A stretch of 64,000 nucleotides of DNA from assembly GCF_000496075.1 (NCBI RefSeq), contig NZ_AWXZ01000040.1:186001-250000 (forward strand), written 5' to 3'. This document shows, piece by piece, positions 45,431 to 53,082 of the stretch. This stretch comes from Lutibaculum baratangense AMV1 (GTDB lineage: Bacteria; Pseudomonadota; Alphaproteobacteria; Rhizobiales; Tepidamorphaceae). The notes below the pieces were generated by a model. The model saw only the letters and a list, made by a program, of their open reading frames with translations. It was not told the origin of the DNA and made no database searches. Positions within the stretch are counted from its first letter, which is position 1; each line of letters opens with the position of its first letter. The position numbers and the translations under genes were made by a program.

Positions 45431-46573
45431 TCAGCCCCGCGAGCGGGCGCGGTCCCGTACCTCGCCCTGGGCCGGCTGAGCGCCCGTCCGGACCCCCGGC
45501 CGCGCGGTCGGCGGATGCCCGGCCACGCCGAGCGGCTCGCGATGGGCGGCGGTGGAGGCCATCGTCGTCCCCTGCCAGACACGGACGAGCCCGAGGGCCG
45601 CTTCCGGCGACAGCCTCTCGGCCAGGTCGACCAGCGCGCGGATATGTGCTCCCGAGACGGGACCCTCTTCCGGCGTCGGCATCAGGACGAGGATGCTCGT
45701 CAGCTGCGAGACCCCGACCCCTGCCGCACGGCAGATGACGACCGCCGCCTCTCCCGTGGGATCGGCGAGACAGCGCTGCGCCAGCGTGCGCGGCACGCGG
45801 AGCGCCGCTGCGAGGTGGCGCGCCATGTCCTGCGGGCGCCGGGAGGCCGCCGCCGCGAAGAGGGTGCTGCCGAGCTCGAGATCGGTCTTCCTCGCCGCGA
45901 CGCTCTGGGGTGGCGCCTCGGCCGTCCGGCGGCCGGCCCGCTCGATGAGGATCCGGCGGGTCTGCGGCTCCGCCGACCAGAAGAGCCTGGCGAGCGCGGT
46001 GAAGCCGAGCTCGCTCCAGGTCACCAGCCGCTCCGTCGCGGCGGGCGAGAGCTCCGGCGTCTCGGCCAGCCGCTCGGCAACGTCGTTCTCGATCGGGCCG
46101 GGCTGGCCCGAGAGCATCGCCTCCGCGATCACCGGGTCGCCGCGTCCAGCGAGGGCGAGACGGGTGGCGGGGGACAGATCCGACCGGGCGGCGACGCAGC
46201 GCGCCCGCTGGACGTCCCCACCCTCGGCGACCGCCAGCAGCGTCGGCTCGTCGAGCAGAGGACTTTGACGCAGGAGCGTCCCGGCCACCTCCATCACGTC
46301 CGCCGCGAACCAGGCGACGATCTCGCGCGGGAGAGCCGCGCTGTGGGCGATGCGGCGGGCGATCTCCGCGCGATCGGCGACGCCCACCCGCGGGAGAAGG
46401 GCGAGGAACAGCTGGGTGAAGTGCCGGGGCAGCGGCGAGGCGGGTGCGCGGGCATGGGTGAAGACCAGCGCGACCAGCATGTCGAGCGTCTCCCGCGCGG
46501 ACGTGGAGGCGGGCGGCTTCGCCTGTGCCTCCGCGAAGGCTCTCTTCATCTCCTCGTCCGATGCGACGTCCAT
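45431..46573 (-). CDS. DUF2336 family protein
   Basis: The 380-residue, Ala/Leu-rich helical protein has HEAT-like repeats in the DUF2336 pattern (LDMLVALVFTHARAPASPLPRHFTQLFLALLPRVG, AARSDLSPATRLALAGRGDPVIAEAMLSG, LAETPELSPAATERLV). No enzyme motif is visible. The C-terminal 50 residues are Pro/Arg-rich. Some DUF2336 proteins in this class belong to general-stress or cell-cycle circuits, but no specific role is shown here. The ribosome-binding site is weak. Confidence 0.75.
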   Translation of the reverse strand: MDVASDEEMKRAFAEAQAKPPASTSARETLDMLVALVFTHARAPASPLPRHFTQLFLALLPRVGVADRAEIARRIAHSAALPREIVAWFAADVMEVAGTLLRQSPLLDEPTLLAVAEGGDVQRARCVAARSDLSPATRLALAGRGDPVIAEAMLSGQPGPIENDVAERLAETPELSPAATERLVTWSELGFTALARLFWSAEPQTRRILIERAGRRTAEAPPQSVAARKTDLELGSTLFAAAASRRPQDMARHLAAALRVPRTLAQRCLADPTGEAAVVICRAAGVGVSQLTSILVLMPTPEEGPVSGAHIRALVDLAERLSPEAALGLVRVWQGTTMASTAAHREPLGVAGHPPTARPGVRTGAQPAQGEVRDRARSRG

Positions 46574-46726
46574 GTGCTCAAGCGTCCCCTGCTGCCCACA
46601 CTCCGAGAATAAGGTGCAATCCGTTAGCAGTCTGTTAACCCTGTTGGCGGGAAGAAAGAAGGTGAGGGGCAGTGATCCCGTAAGGGAAGAAGCCCCGGCT
46701 GCACGCAAGCGCAGGAGGGCGAGCGA

Positions 46727-46903
46727 ATGGCAGCTGCACTGTTGAACTTCGAACCGGCGAAGCGCCGGGCGCAGGAAGAAAGGCCACATCGCGCGGCGTG
46801 GCAGGGGGAGGCGGAAATCCTCTTCTTCACCGGCGTGCGCATCGAGCGGTGGACCGAGGAGGCGCCGGTCCGCCCGCGCCCGGACGCCGAGCAGGCGGGC
46901 TGA
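46727..46903 (+). CDS. Small conserved protein with EILFFTGVR motif
   Basis: A 58-codon gene with a strong GGAGGG ribosome-binding site 7 nt before its ATG. Product: MAAALLNFEPAKRRAQEER, then WQGEAEILFFTGVRIERWTEE and an acidic/Pro-rich end. I recall small Hyphomicrobiales proteins with the same EILFFTGVRYE core, so it is likely real despite its size. No membrane segment or metal motif. It lies between divergent DUF2336 and a lipoprotein gene 35 bp downstream on the same strand. Confidence 0.65.
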   Translation: MAAALLNFEPAKRRAQEERPHRAAWQGEAEILFFTGVRIERWTEEAPVRPRPDAEQAG

Positions 46904-46938
46904 CGCGGACGGGCACGTAGAGGACGACGAACCAACCC

Positions 46939-47700
46939 ATGCGGCTGACCGCACCGACCGCGCTCGTGGGGGCGATCACCGCGGCAATACTCGCCGGCTG
47001 CGCCGCGCCGACGGGCGATTTCGGGCGACCCGCGCCGTCCTACGTGAACGACACGGTCTACCCCGCCGTCGGCGCGCGCCTCGCGCGCCTGCGCGAGGAC
47101 CCGGTTTCCTCGTTCGCGATGACCGACGCGGAGGAGGAGCTGCGCGACCGCACCTACCGCTTCGTCATGCCGATCCACCGATACGGCTTCCTCGCGAGGA
47201 GCCGCACCGAACTCGTGCGCACGCGGCTGTGGTCCGACGAGATCTATGCGGTCGATCCCGCGGCGTATTACCGGCACCTGCGCGGCGAGCGATTCCGCTC
47301 CGAGATCGGACGGTACAACGCCATGATCGACGAGATCAGGGCGGACACCGACCTCATCGGCCCCTACCTGGCGGTCGTGGAGCAGGTCTACCGCGCCGAC
47401 GCGGCGCGCCTCATGTCGCTCGACCGGGTGCGGGGATTGACGGCGGAGGAGGAGGACGACGCGATCGCGCGGGTCTACGAGAACCGGCGGGTCGTGACGT
47501 GGGCGGTGGCCGCGCTCCGGTGGCGGGTCGCGTCATACGCGTTCGCGCTCGAGCGCAGCCGCATCGAGATACCCTCCGAGAGGGCGTTCGACACGGAGCT
47601 CGTCCTCTACGATCTCCAGAGGCGCGTCGACGAGCTGGCGGCGGAAGTGGCGAGGCTGAGCTACGATCCCGCCGCGCGGCCGCTCGTCACGAAGGGTTGA
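46939..47700 (+). CDS. Lipoprotein of unknown function
   Basis: The 253-residue product has a lipoprotein signal with lipobox LAGC (Cys at about residue 21), then a long helical mature part (ARLARLREDPVSSFAMTDAEEELRDRTYRFVMPIHR, YNAMIDEIRADTDLIGPYLAVVEQVYRADAARLMSLDRVRGLT). The end (LQRRVDELAAEVARLSYD) could form a coiled coil. I do not recognise the family. It may be co-transcribed with the 58-residue gene upstream. Confidence 0.75.
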   Translation: MRLTAPTALVGAITAAILAGCAAPTGDFGRPAPSYVNDTVYPAVGARLARLREDPVSSFAMTDAEEELRDRTYRFVMPIHRYGFLARSRTELVRTRLWSDEIYAVDPAAYYRHLRGERFRSEIGRYNAMIDEIRADTDLIGPYLAVVEQVYRADAARLMSLDRVRGLTAEEEDDAIARVYENRRVVTWAVAALRWRVASYAFALERSRIEIPSERAFDTELVLYDLQRRVDELAAEVARLSYDPAARPLVTKG

Positions 47701-47710
47701 TGGCGCAGCC

Positions 47711-48184
47711 TCAGTCCGGTCCGAGGCAGAGCGGCCAGTCGACGATCCGGTCCTCCAGATCCTCCTCCGGCACATCCGCCTCGCGCACCGTCCGCCCCCG
47801 CACCGACATGCCGGCGAGGTGGACGGATTCCGCCGTGCCGGACACGAGAGGGTGCCACCAGGGCAGGTCCGCCCCTTCCTGCAGGCGGCGATAGGCGCAG
47901 CTCGGCGGCAGCCACGACAGCTCGTCGAGGCGCTGCGGCGTGAGCTTCACGCAGCTCGGGATCACGGCCTGCCTGTTCTCGTAATCCGTGCAGCGGCACG
48001 TGCCCTCGTCGAGAAGGCGGCAGGCGACGTCGGTGGCGTAGATCTCGCCCGTGTCCTCGTCCTCGAGCTTCAGGAGGCAGCAGCGACCGCAACCGTCGCA
48101 CAGCGATTCCCACTCCGCGCGCGTCATGTCGCCGAGGCGCTTCGTCTTCCAGAATGGCAGCTCGTCCGATACGGGACCGTTCAT
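47711..48184 (-). CDS. YcgN/UPF0260 cysteine-cluster protein
   Basis: The product (156 residues from 48184; a start at 48220 would add 12) has the YkgJ/UPF0260 Cys clusters: [44 protein letters not shown], read in parts, and a later PSCVKLTP and PPSCAYR. Eight or more conserved Cys suggest zinc or iron-sulfur binding. Function is unknown. It converges with the lipoprotein gene and is divergent from the PBP gene. Confidence 0.9.
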   Translation of the reverse strand: MNGPVSDELPFWKTKRLGDMTRAEWESLCDGCGRCCLLKLEDEDTGEIYATDVACRLLDEGTCRCTDYENRQAVIPSCVKLTPQRLDELSWLPPSCAYRRLQEGADLPWWHPLVSGTAESVHLAGMSVRGRTVREADVPEEDLEDRIVDWPLCLGPD

Positions 48185-48316
48185 GGCTCGCGCGATTAAC
48201 TCTCGGTTCAGGCGTCGCATACCCGCACTTGCGTGAAGCTGCTAAAATCGTCAAGAACCGACACCCCGTTATGCCGGGCGGCGAAGGCGGTCGTTTCCCT
48301 CCGCGAGGATGACCAC

Positions 48317-50509
48317 GTGCGTGATCTCTTCCGTTCGATTGCAGGCTCCAGGCGCTGGACGCGGCTGAAGGAGAACCTGCTCGCCTTCGACTCGTGGCTC
48401 GACAGCTTCTTCTACGGCGTGCTCGAGAGCGGGCGACGCTCGGTCGAAGGCTATTCGGCGCGGCTGGAGCGGCTAAAAGTCAAGGGGCCCGCGCGGGCGG
48501 TGACCGAGCTCGCCTCCGACGCGATGACGGTGGGAGCCGGCGGCGCGGTGCTCATGCTCGCCCTCGCCCTGCCGGCCTTCGACGAGACCTCCACGGACTG
48601 GCGCTCGACCCAGGAATACTCGGTGACGTTCCTCGACCGGTACGGCAACGAGATCGGGCGGCGCGGCGTCCTGCACAACGCCACCGTGCCGCTCGAGGAG
48701 ATCCCCGACCACATGATCAAGGCGACGCTCGCCACCGAGGACCGTCGCTTCTACGAGCATTTCGGCATCGACGTGCTCGGCACGGCGCGCGCCCTGATCG
48801 AGAACATGCGGGCGAACGGCGTGGTCCAGGGCGGCAGCTCGATCACCCAGCAGCTCGCCAAGAACCTGTTCCTCTCGAACGAGCGCACCATCGAGCGGAA
48901 GATCAAGGAGGCCTTCCTCGCCGTCTGGCTCGAGGTCAACCTGACGAAGAACGAGATCCTGAAGCTCTATCTCGATCGCGCCTACATGGGGGGTGGCACG
49001 TTCGGCGCCGACGCCGCGGCCGAGTTCTACTTCGGCAAGTCCGTGCGCGACATCAACCTCGCCGAAGCCGCGATGCTCGCCGGCCTCTTCAAGGCGCCCG
49101 GCCGATATGCGCCTCATATCGACCTGCCTGCCGCGCGGGCGCGGGCGAACGAGGTGCTGCAGAACCTCGTTCAGGCGGGGTTCATGACGGAGGGGCAGGT
49201 CTACGCCGCCCGCCGCAACCCCGCCACGCCGATAGAGCGCGGCGGCAACACCGCGCCGGACTATTTCCTCGACTGGGCCTTCGAGGAAGCCAAGCGCCTC
49301 TCCAGGGGACGCTCCTTCACGCTGACCGCGAAGACGACGCTCGATCCGGCGCTGCAGCGGGCCGCGGAGGAGGCGGTGACCGACAATCTGCGCCAGCACG
49401 GCGAGCGCTACGACGCCCAGCAGGCCGCGCTCGTGTCGATGGAGCCCGACGGCATGGTGCGGGCGCTCGTCGGCGGAAGGGACTACGGCGAGAGCCAGTT
49501 CAACCGCGCGACGGCCGCGTTGCGGCAGCCGGGCTCGTCCTTCAAGGCCTATGTCTACGCCGCCGCGCTCATGAACGGCTATACGGCCGACAGCGTGGTG
49601 CTGGACGGCCCCATCACCATCGGCAACTGGTCGCCGCGGAACTACGGGCGCTCCTATCGCGGCAACGTCACGCTGATGACGGCGCTCACGCTGTCGATCA
49701 ACACGGTCCCGGTGCGGCTCGCGCAGAAGATCGGCCGCGACACGATCGTGGAGACGGCGGAGAAGATGGGCGTGCGGACGCCGCTGCGCATCAGCCGGGC
49801 GCTGGAACTCGGCGTCTCGGAGGTCACCGTGCTCGACCAGGCCTCCGGCTACGCCTCGATGGCGAACGGTGGGTTCCATGTCGATCCCTACGGCATCACC
49901 GAGCTGCGCAACGGCGAGGGCACCGTGATCTATCGCCACGACCGGGACGAGAAGAAGCCGGAACAGGTGCTGCCGCCACCGGCGGTGGCCGACATGAACC
50001 GCATGCTGCACAACGTGGTTGAGAACGGCACGGGGCGGCGCGCGCTCCTGAACGGGATCCCGGCCGCGGGCAAGACAGGCACCAGCCAGTCCTACCGCGA
50101 CGCGTGGTTCATCGGCTTCACCGGCAACTACGTCACGGCCGTCTGGATGGGCAAGGACAACTTCACCTCGACGAACCGGATGACCGGCGGCTCGCTCCCC
50201 GCCATGGTCTGGCAGCAGTACATGACATACGCCCACCAGGGCATCGAGCTGAAGCCGATCCCGGGGCTCGACGGGCCGATCGGGCAGACCCCGCCGGCCG
50301 TGGCGGACGCCGAGCTCGGCGCCGAGAGGCGCGACGGGCTCACGCTGTCGCGGCAGTCGCAGAGCCTGCTGTTCGAGATCGAGCGCATGATGCGGGAGGC
50401 GGCGCCGGTGGCGATGCCCGAGAGCCTTTCCTCGGCCTCCCTGGAGGCGGATGCCGAGGAGGAGCGCACGGCCCGCTACGAGGCGCAGGCCTTGCCGAGC
50501 GAGCGATAG
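48317..50509 (+). CDS. Class A penicillin-binding protein (transglycosylase/transpeptidase)
   Basis: The bifunctional peptidoglycan synthase has a short cytoplasmic tail, one membrane helix (AGGAVLMLALALPAF), a GT51 transglycosylase domain with the catalytic Glu (ATEDRRFYEHFGID) and QGGSSITQQLAKNLFLSNERTIERK-type motifs, and a transpeptidase domain with SSFK, SIN (here LSINTVPVRLA) and KTGTS. The start GTG at 48317 has AGGA at 7 nt; GTG at 48233 in frame would add 28 residues but has no ribosome-binding site. Length from 48317 is 730. It is followed 11 bp later by two small membrane genes. Confidence 0.92.
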   Translation: MRDLFRSIAGSRRWTRLKENLLAFDSWLDSFFYGVLESGRRSVEGYSARLERLKVKGPARAVTELASDAMTVGAGGAVLMLALALPAFDETSTDWRSTQEYSVTFLDRYGNEIGRRGVLHNATVPLEEIPDHMIKATLATEDRRFYEHFGIDVLGTARALIENMRANGVVQGGSSITQQLAKNLFLSNERTIERKIKEAFLAVWLEVNLTKNEILKLYLDRAYMGGGTFGADAAAEFYFGKSVRDINLAEAAMLAGLFKAPGRYAPHIDLPAARARANEVLQNLVQAGFMTEGQVYAARRNPATPIERGGNTAPDYFLDWAFEEAKRLSRGRSFTLTAKTTLDPALQRAAEEAVTDNLRQHGERYDAQQAALVSMEPDGMVRALVGGRDYGESQFNRATAALRQPGSSFKAYVYAAALMNGYTADSVVLDGPITIGNWSPRNYGRSYRGNVTLMTALTLSINTVPVRLAQKIGRDTIVETAEKMGVRTPLRISRALELGVSEVTVLDQASGYASMANGGFHVDPYGITELRNGEGTVIYRHDRDEKKPEQVLPPPAVADMNRMLHNVVENGTGRRALLNGIPAAGKTGTSQSYRDAWFIGFTGNYVTAVWMGKDNFTSTNRMTGGSLPAMVWQQYMTYAHQGIELKPIPGLDGPIGQTPPAVADAELGAERRDGLTLSRQSQSLLFEIERMMREAAPVAMPESLSSASLEADAEEERTARYEAQALPSER

Positions 50510-50520
50510 CCGGCGGACAG

Positions 50521-51183
50521 ATGTCGATCATCGGTTCCAGCGGCGCGTTCCGGGGCCTGCGCAGCTTCGTGACCAGGGGCGGCAGAGGCGCCCGGCGCGG
50601 CACGTTCACGCCGCTGGCGGCCGTGCTCATCGTCGTCGTCGCGGCCGCGCTCGGCATCGGCAGCGCGTGGTGGGCGATCGACAGCGACGTCAGCCTCGAG
50701 CGCGTGACCGTCGGCGTGTGGACCTCCTGGCCCACCGCCGGGCAGGATCACGCCGATCCTTACCTCCAGGCGCGCCTTGCGCGTTCCGGCGAGCTCGTCA
50801 TGAGCAGGGCGGAAGGAGCCTCGCTGACGGCGCACACGGACGAAAGCGGCGAGCCGCTTCTGGCGACCTGCACCTACGAGATCGCGGGGCGCATTCCGGG
50901 CGCCCAGTGGTGGACGCTGACCGTCTACCGCGAGGAGGATCTGAGCCTGATGCGGACCCCGGCCGAGCGAACGTCCTTCCGGTCGGACCTCGTTCTGCGG
51001 AACCGCGACGACAGCATCCTCGTCACGATGTCTCCTCGCGCGCGCCCCGGAAACTGGCTGCCCGTCGATCCGGATGCGGGGGAGGTACGGCTGGTGCTGC
51101 GTCTCTACGACACGCCGATCGCGACGGGGGGCAAGCTCACCGACGTCGAACTGCCGACGGTGGAGCGTCGCTCGTGCGAATAG
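50521..51183 (+). CDS. DUF1214 membrane-anchored protein
   Basis: The 220-residue protein has one N-terminal helix (LAAVLIVVVAAALGIGSAWWAI) and a DUF1214-type beta domain (TCTYEIAGRIPGAQWWTLTVYREED, NWLPVDPDAGEVRLVLRLYDTPI). It lies 11 bp after the PBP gene and overlaps the DUF1254-like gene by 10 bp, so the three are likely one transcript. DUF1214 and DUF1254 domains often occur in one protein; here they are separate. Confidence 0.78.
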   Translation: MSIIGSSGAFRGLRSFVTRGGRGARRGTFTPLAAVLIVVVAAALGIGSAWWAIDSDVSLERVTVGVWTSWPTAGQDHADPYLQARLARSGELVMSRAEGASLTAHTDESGEPLLATCTYEIAGRIPGAQWWTLTVYREEDLSLMRTPAERTSFRSDLVLRNRDDSILVTMSPRARPGNWLPVDPDAGEVRLVLRLYDTPIATGGKLTDVELPTVERRSCE

Positions 51184-51818
51184 GCGCTCTCGTCGTCGCC
51201 GGCGCCATCACGCTCGTGCTGGCCGCGATCATCCACCTCGCGACCGTCATGGCGGTCCCGTACACGGCCCCACGCGACGCCTGGTCCCGGCTCGCCGGCC
51301 TGATGGAAGAGGAGCGGGTTGCCCGGCTCCCGCCGGCACGGCCGGGCGAGGAGATCCTGCCCCTGCTCGATCCCAACCTCGTCTACGGCGTCTGCCGCTT
51401 CGACGTGAGCGAGGGGCCGTTCGCGATCAGCGCGCCGATGCCGCCCGCCTACTGGGCGATCTCCCTGCAGACGCCCCGCGGGCACGTCTTCTACGCGATC
51501 GACGACGAGGCGGCTCTCGACGGCGCGCTGGAGATCGAACTGAGATCGCCGGAGGCGATGCGCCGCTATCAGCTCGCGCGCGCCGGCGAGGTGGGGCCGG
51601 TGATCGCGGTGGAGGCGCCTTCGGCCACCGGATACGTCCTCATGCGCGCGCTCGTCGGGCGGGGCGCCCGCCGAGAGGTTCTCGAAGCGATGATGGACGA
51701 CACGTTCTGCGGCCAGATCGAGGAAACGGCTCTGCCGGAGCCCGAGGCGACCCCGGAGCCGGAGCGTCCGCGCTTCCCGTTCCCGCCGCCGCGGCCGGAG
51801 ATGCCGGGCCGCGACTGA
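51174..51818 (+). CDS. DUF1254-like membrane-anchored protein
   Basis: The 214-residue product from GTG 51174 (GGAG upstream) has one helix (ALVVAGAITLVLAAIIHLATVMAV) and the DUF1254 pattern LLDPNLVYGVCRFDVSEGPFAISAPMPPAYWAISLQTPRGHVFYAI in parts, then a Pro/Glu-rich end. It overlaps the DUF1214 gene by 10 bp. The two probably form a membrane complex; activity unknown. Confidence 0.78.
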   Translation: MRIGALVVAGAITLVLAAIIHLATVMAVPYTAPRDAWSRLAGLMEEERVARLPPARPGEEILPLLDPNLVYGVCRFDVSEGPFAISAPMPPAYWAISLQTPRGHVFYAIDDEAALDGALEIELRSPEAMRRYQLARAGEVGPVIAVEAPSATGYVLMRALVGRGARREVLEAMMDDTFCGQIEETALPEPEATPEPERPRFPFPPPRPEMPGRD

Positions 51819-52024
51819 CCGTGGACGGATTTTGACCTCCCGCGGGAGGCGGCCGACCGAAGTGGTTACGGAAGTCCCAATTTTTGCAGGTGCGAGGGTC
51901 GCGCGCGGTGCATCGCTGCGTTGCAGCATTCCCCGGTACTCCTAGGGCGCGAGGAGGACTACCTAATGTCTCGAACGGGGACGGTCCCCGGGACTTCGCA
52001 ACTGCACCTGAACGGAACGAACCA

Positions 52025-52381
52025 ATGTCCGCCTACCGCCGTCACGACACGGCCATCGACATCACCCGTATTGAAGCCGAGGCTCACGCCATGCGTTCTG
52101 CTGTTATCGCCCAGGCCGGCGCCAATCTCGTGCGCCGCTTCACGTCCTTCGTCTCCACGATCGCCCAGACGTTCGCGGATGCCCGCCGTATGGATGCCAC
52201 CTATCGTGAGCTGTCGCTCATGACCGATCGCGAGCTTCGCGACATGGGCATCACCCGCGCCGACATCCCGGCCGTCGTCGCCGGCACCTACACCCGTCCG
52301 GCCGTCGAGCCGGTGGCCGTCGCGCCGGTCCAGACGACCCGCCCGGTCGCGGAGAACGACGACCTGCGCATCGCCGCCTGA
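52025..52381 (+). CDS. DUF1127 domain protein
   Basis: The 118-residue product is arginine-rich with the DUF1127 core RRMDATYRELSLMTDRELRDMGITRADIPAVVAG at about residues 58-92. DUF1127 proteins are small, often stress- or RNA-associated proteins in this class; a precise role is not shown. An N-terminal 57-residue extension (SAYRRHDTAIDITRIEAEAHAMR) is longer than in the minimal family. Two strong stem-loops follow its stop. The 51819-52024 gap upstream holds a 14-bp palindrome CCTCCCGCGGGAGG and no gene. Confidence 0.88.
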   Translation: MSAYRRHDTAIDITRIEAEAHAMRSAVIAQAGANLVRRFTSFVSTIAQTFADARRMDATYRELSLMTDRELRDMGITRADIPAVVAGTYTRPAVEPVAVAPVQTTRPVAENDDLRIAA

Positions 52382-52403
52382 GCGGCAGCGCCACGACGAC
52401 ATT

Positions 52404-52437
52404 GGTCCGCGCGGGGGCATGACCCCCGCCACGGACC
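52404..52437 (+). terminator. Stem-loop after the DUF1127 gene
   Basis: GGTCCG (52404-52409) pairs with CGGACC (52432-52437) and an inner GGGGG pairs with CCCCC, closing a CATGA loop. It starts 22 bp after the DUF1127 stop. No T run follows, but a second hairpin does, so the pair may end transcription together. Confidence 0.55.
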
Positions 52438-52440
52438 GCG

Positions 52441-52489
52441 ACGGGACGGACGAGGGGCCGCGACACAAGCGGCCTTTCGTCCGTCCCGT
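52441..52489. terminator. Long 21-bp stem-loop, possibly bidirectional
   Basis: Outer arms ACGGGACGGACG (52441-52452) and CGTCCGTCCCGT (52478-52489) and inner arms GGCCGC (52456-52461) and GCGGCC (52469-52474) pair almost without a break around a 7-nt loop GACACAA. It lies only 3 bp from the previous hairpin, between the DUF1127 gene and the convergent DUF6455 gene, where a shared terminator would be expected. Confidence 0.6.
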
Positions 52490-52602
52490 AGCCGTTTCCG
52501 GAGGCGCTGCCGCCCGCCGCGCCCGGCCTCGGCCGCCCATTGCGGTCCGGTCGATCCGACGTGGCCGAGGTGACGCGCTGTCGCGCGCGCCGTCCGCCGT
52601 GA

Positions 52603-52863
52603 TTATTCCGCGCGCTCGAACCGGGCGAAGAGCCCCTGGTTGGGGCAGAAGGCCGGCGCGTCCCCGCGCGGCTCCCCTGCAAGATACGCCTCGCACTCCG
52701 CCGTCGACCGGCAACCCCGGCATCGCTCGATCGCCGCTCGGAGCGCCCCGCCGCGACCGTCGGCCGCCAGAGCCGCGACGTCGACACCGAGCCGCTCGAC
52801 CATCCGGCCGAACCGCAATGCCCTGCGGTCTTCCTGCTCGATTGCTTCCCGGACGACACTCAT
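52603..52863 (-). CDS. DUF6455 Cys-rich small protein
   Basis: The 86-residue product has the DUF6455 cluster ERCRGCRSTAECEAYLAGEPRGDAPAFCPNQGLFARF with four Cys, preceded by a helical half (RMVERLGVDVAALAADGRGGALRAA). The Cys arrangement suggests metal or redox binding. It is divergent from betT, and an FNR-type palindrome lies 58-77 bp upstream of its start, hinting at oxygen- or NO-linked control. Confidence 0.8.
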   Translation of the reverse strand: MSVVREAIEQEDRRALRFGRMVERLGVDVAALAADGRGGALRAAIERCRGCRSTAECEAYLAGEPRGDAPAFCPNQGLFARFERAE

Positions 52864-52920
52864 CGCCGACTCTCCCCGCATCGTGTGGACCGCCGAGCAT
52901 CCGCCCGCCGATCCGCGCGT

Positions 52921-52940
52921 GCCTTGACGCACGTCAAGGC
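52921..52940. promoter_or_regulatory. FNR/CRP-type operator palindrome
   Basis: A perfect 20-bp inverted repeat GCCTTGACG-CA-CGTCAAGGC; its TTGAC-N4-GTCAA core fits the half-sites of FNR/FixK/NnrR-type regulators. It is 58 bp upstream of the DUF6455 start and 143 bp upstream of the betT start. Confidence 0.6.
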
Positions 52941-53082
52941 AGAGAGGGCGGTAGCCCGGAGGGGGAGGGGAGGGGAGCGCCCTCGCCGCCGCACCGCCTC
53001 CTGAAAGTACGGTACGGGGCGGAACCTTCTTGAAAGCGCCACATTCCTGATCGGTGGCTGAACAGAAGCGGGAGCAGTGCAC

